NCBI GenBank assembly: GCA_025267735.1
Contig: CM046309.1
Coordinates: 30,326,702-30,390,701, forward strand
Length of the DNA: 64,000 nucleotides
Reading direction: 5' to 3'
Source of the DNA: Mactra quadrangularis
Lineage: Eukaryota > Mollusca > Bivalvia > Venerida > Mactridae
Below the pieces are notes generated by a model. It did not search any database. It saw only the letters and a program-made list of their open reading frames with translations, and was not told where the DNA came from. Position numbers and translations under genes: made by a program. How positions within the stretch are numbered: the stretch's first letter is position 1; each line of letters starts with the position of its first letter. Below, piece after piece: positions 62,257 to 64,000 of this stretch.

Positions 62257-63368
62257 ATACCCCCGCCAAAATCTAAAAATATGCGATAAACAGGAAGTAG
62301 ATGAGCAAGGAACATGAAATCGCTTTACACCACATGGGACTATGGGATGAAGCAATATTCAAAGTTTTAGGCTGCAGCATGTTATAGTTGCTGAGAAAAG
62401 TGCGATGAAAGTTTTGTAACGGACGGATGCGACAAACAGAAAGTAGATGAGCAAGGAGCATGAAATCGCTTTACACCACATGGGACTATGGGATGAAGCA
62501 ATATTCAAAGTTTTAGGCTGCTGCATGTTATAGTTGCTGAGAAAAGTGCGACGAAAGTTTTGTAACGGACGGACGCGACAAACAGGAAGTAGATGAGCAA
62601 GGAGCATGAAATCGCTTTACACCATATGGGACTATGGGATGAAGCAATATTCAAAGTATTAGGCTGCTGCATGATATAGTTGCTGAGAAAACTGTGACGA
62701 AAGTTTTGTAATGGACGGACGCGACAAACAGGAAGTATATGAGCAAGGAGCATGAAATAGCTTTACACCACATGGGACTATGGGATGAAGCAATATTCAA
62801 AGTATTAGGCTGCTGCATGTTATAGTTGCTGAGAAAACTGTGACAAAATTTTGTAACGGACGGACGCGACAAACAGGAAGTAGATGAGCAAGGAACATGA
62901 AATCGCTTTACACCACATGGGACTATGGGATGAAGCAATATTCAAAGTATTAGGCTGCTGCATGTTATAGTTGCTGAGAAAAGTGCGACGAAAGTTTCGT
63001 AAAGGACGGACGCGACAAACAGGAAGTAGATGAGCAAGGAGCATGAAATCGCTTTACACCACATGGGACTATGGGATGAAGCAATATTCAAAGTTTTAGG
63101 CTGCTGCATGTTATAGTTGCTGAGAAAAGTGCGACGAAAGTTTTGTAACGGACGGACGCGACAAACAGGAAGTAGATGAGCAAGGAGCATGAAATCGCTT
63201 TACACCATATGGGACTATGGGATGAAGCAATATTCAAAGTATTAGGCTGCTGCATGATATAGTTGCTGAGAAAACTGTGACGAAAGTTTTGTAACGGACG
63301 GACTGGACGCACGCACGCACGGACAAGGGTAAAACAGTATACCCCCCTCTTCTTCGAAGCGGGGGTAT
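62257..63368. mobile_element. 1.1-kb TIR element of seven 146-bp monomers
   Basis: ATACCCCCGC at 62257 is mirrored by GCGGGGGTAT at 63359-63368. Inside are about seven near-identical 146-bp monomers containing AACAGGAAGTAGATGAGCAA, GCATGAAATCGCTTTACACC and GGCTGCTGCATGTTATAGTT. The right edge has GGACGCACGCACGCACGGAC and a terminal hairpin (TATACCCCCC...GGGGGTATA, 63338-63369). Minus-strand frames of 62-98 codons are overlapping shadows, since 146 is not a multiple of 3. No transposase is seen. Confidence 0.85.
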
Positions 63369-63369
63369 A

Positions 63370-63931
63370 ATTATTGTAAGTCAATTACATAAATTTTGCA
63401 GTTCAAAGTCAGGAGGATAATAAACCTAAGCATGATATGATATTCAAAAGGTACATAATATCATACATAACTTTATAATATTTGGAATTGATAGGCCAAA
63501 AATGACAGTATTAAAATATTTATTTCTTTTGGCTTATGAAGATTTTTTCTTAAGATTTTTTTGTAAAAAGCACCACAATGGCTTCATAAGGAACTTAGCA
63601 GAGTTCATTAATGAATTTAAAAAAAGTTACATGTACATCCCTTTATACTTTTGAACTAAAATGAGCATTCTATGTACATAGACTATATTGTCTGTAAACA
63701 ACACTGACAGGTGTTAGTTTTTTATTTTCTGCACCTAGAGAGCAATATTGATCATTTGCCGCATTAGATGGTGCTACAATTGTCAATATTGACTAACCTT
63801 TTTGACTGAATGTTTTCAAATTATTTGATGAAGATAATGTGAAAAGCTGAAATAATATTGTGGAACATTGAAGGATTATGATAATAGTGTACATATGCTT
63901 TGTTTTCATTGTCATTTTACTTCCATTTCAG
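63370..63931. other. Spacer before a possible splice acceptor
   Basis: AT-rich, with no gene, repeat or RNA seen. It ends in a pyrimidine-rich tract and TTCCATTTCAG (63921-63931), a good acceptor sequence. Confidence 0.4.
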
Positions 63932-63978
63932 GTTTAGCCATAACAATGCCAGGTCAAGATAGTAGCCTAGAATGTTAA
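63932..63978 (+). other. Possible terminal exon fragment
   Basis: After the acceptor, one frame reads (G)LAITMPGQDSSLEC and a stop at 63976-63978. The other frames stop sooner. No homologue is recognised, and the piece is too short to separate from chance. Confidence 0.2.
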
Positions 63979-64000
63979 AAGAAGCAAACACCATACAATA

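Noticed and set aside
62273..63384. Series of 62-98 codon minus-strand frames (MLLAHLLPVCR...)
   Set aside because: They are overlapping readings of a 146-bp tandem repeat, which is not a multiple of 3. Each frame runs into a stop after about two units.

Overview
The window looks like nuclear DNA of a mollusc, most likely a bivalve of the mussel type. It is AT-rich. The genes are split into small exons with GT-AG introns, and the introns and spacers are full of short tandem arrays and non-autonomous terminal-inverted-repeat (TIR) elements. The TCAAGGTCAC-type arrays and the GTCCGTC-type and ATACCCCC-type elements are, to my knowledge, common in bivalve genomes. The species call is an inference. 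I see no rRNA, no intact tRNA, no CRISPR array and no bacterial operon.

Layout. (1) 51-23516 and 23517-40809 are two head-to-tail copies, A and B, of one segmental duplication. Each carries a complete eight-exon PEX7 gene (peroxisomal PTS2 import receptor, 311 aa): A at 2300-10673, B at 25768-33346. All exon lengths and phases match, and I count 11 amino-acid differences. (2) 41127-47931 and 48812-57380 are two tandem genes of the SLC22 organic-ion transporter family, 572 and 534 aa. The second ends on a stop codon just before the position where the last intron of the first begins, so it lacks the C-terminal tail exon. (3) 57381-64000 holds no convincing complete gene. It has a long ~35-bp degenerate array (58840-60735), an element built of 146-bp monomers (62257-63368) and two weak orphan exon candidates.

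Mobile DNA. Comparing copies A and B gives natural empty sites for many insertions. Copy A alone carries a 2.55-kb element with ~145-bp monomers full of nuclear-receptor-like half sites, a 1.5-kb pogo/Tigger-like element with a nested GGATCC-type element, and a 9-kb complex insertion. The centre of that insertion is a 7.4-kb foldback element whose arms are inverted arrays of a 97-bp monomer. Copy B alone carries a different 5.1-kb foldback element with ~1-kb near-perfect inverted arms, two pogo-like MITEs of one family and further TIR elements. A third, 480-bp palindrome lies in an intron of the second transporter. None of these elements shows a transposase reading frame.

The working genes are linked only by position. 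PEX7 imports PTS2 enzymes into peroxisomes, and the SLC22 proteins are plasma-membrane carriers for organic cations, anions or carnitine-like substrates. No functional link is shown by the sequence. The most unusual content is the set of three foldback/palindromic elements and the asymmetric fate of the two PEX7 copies.
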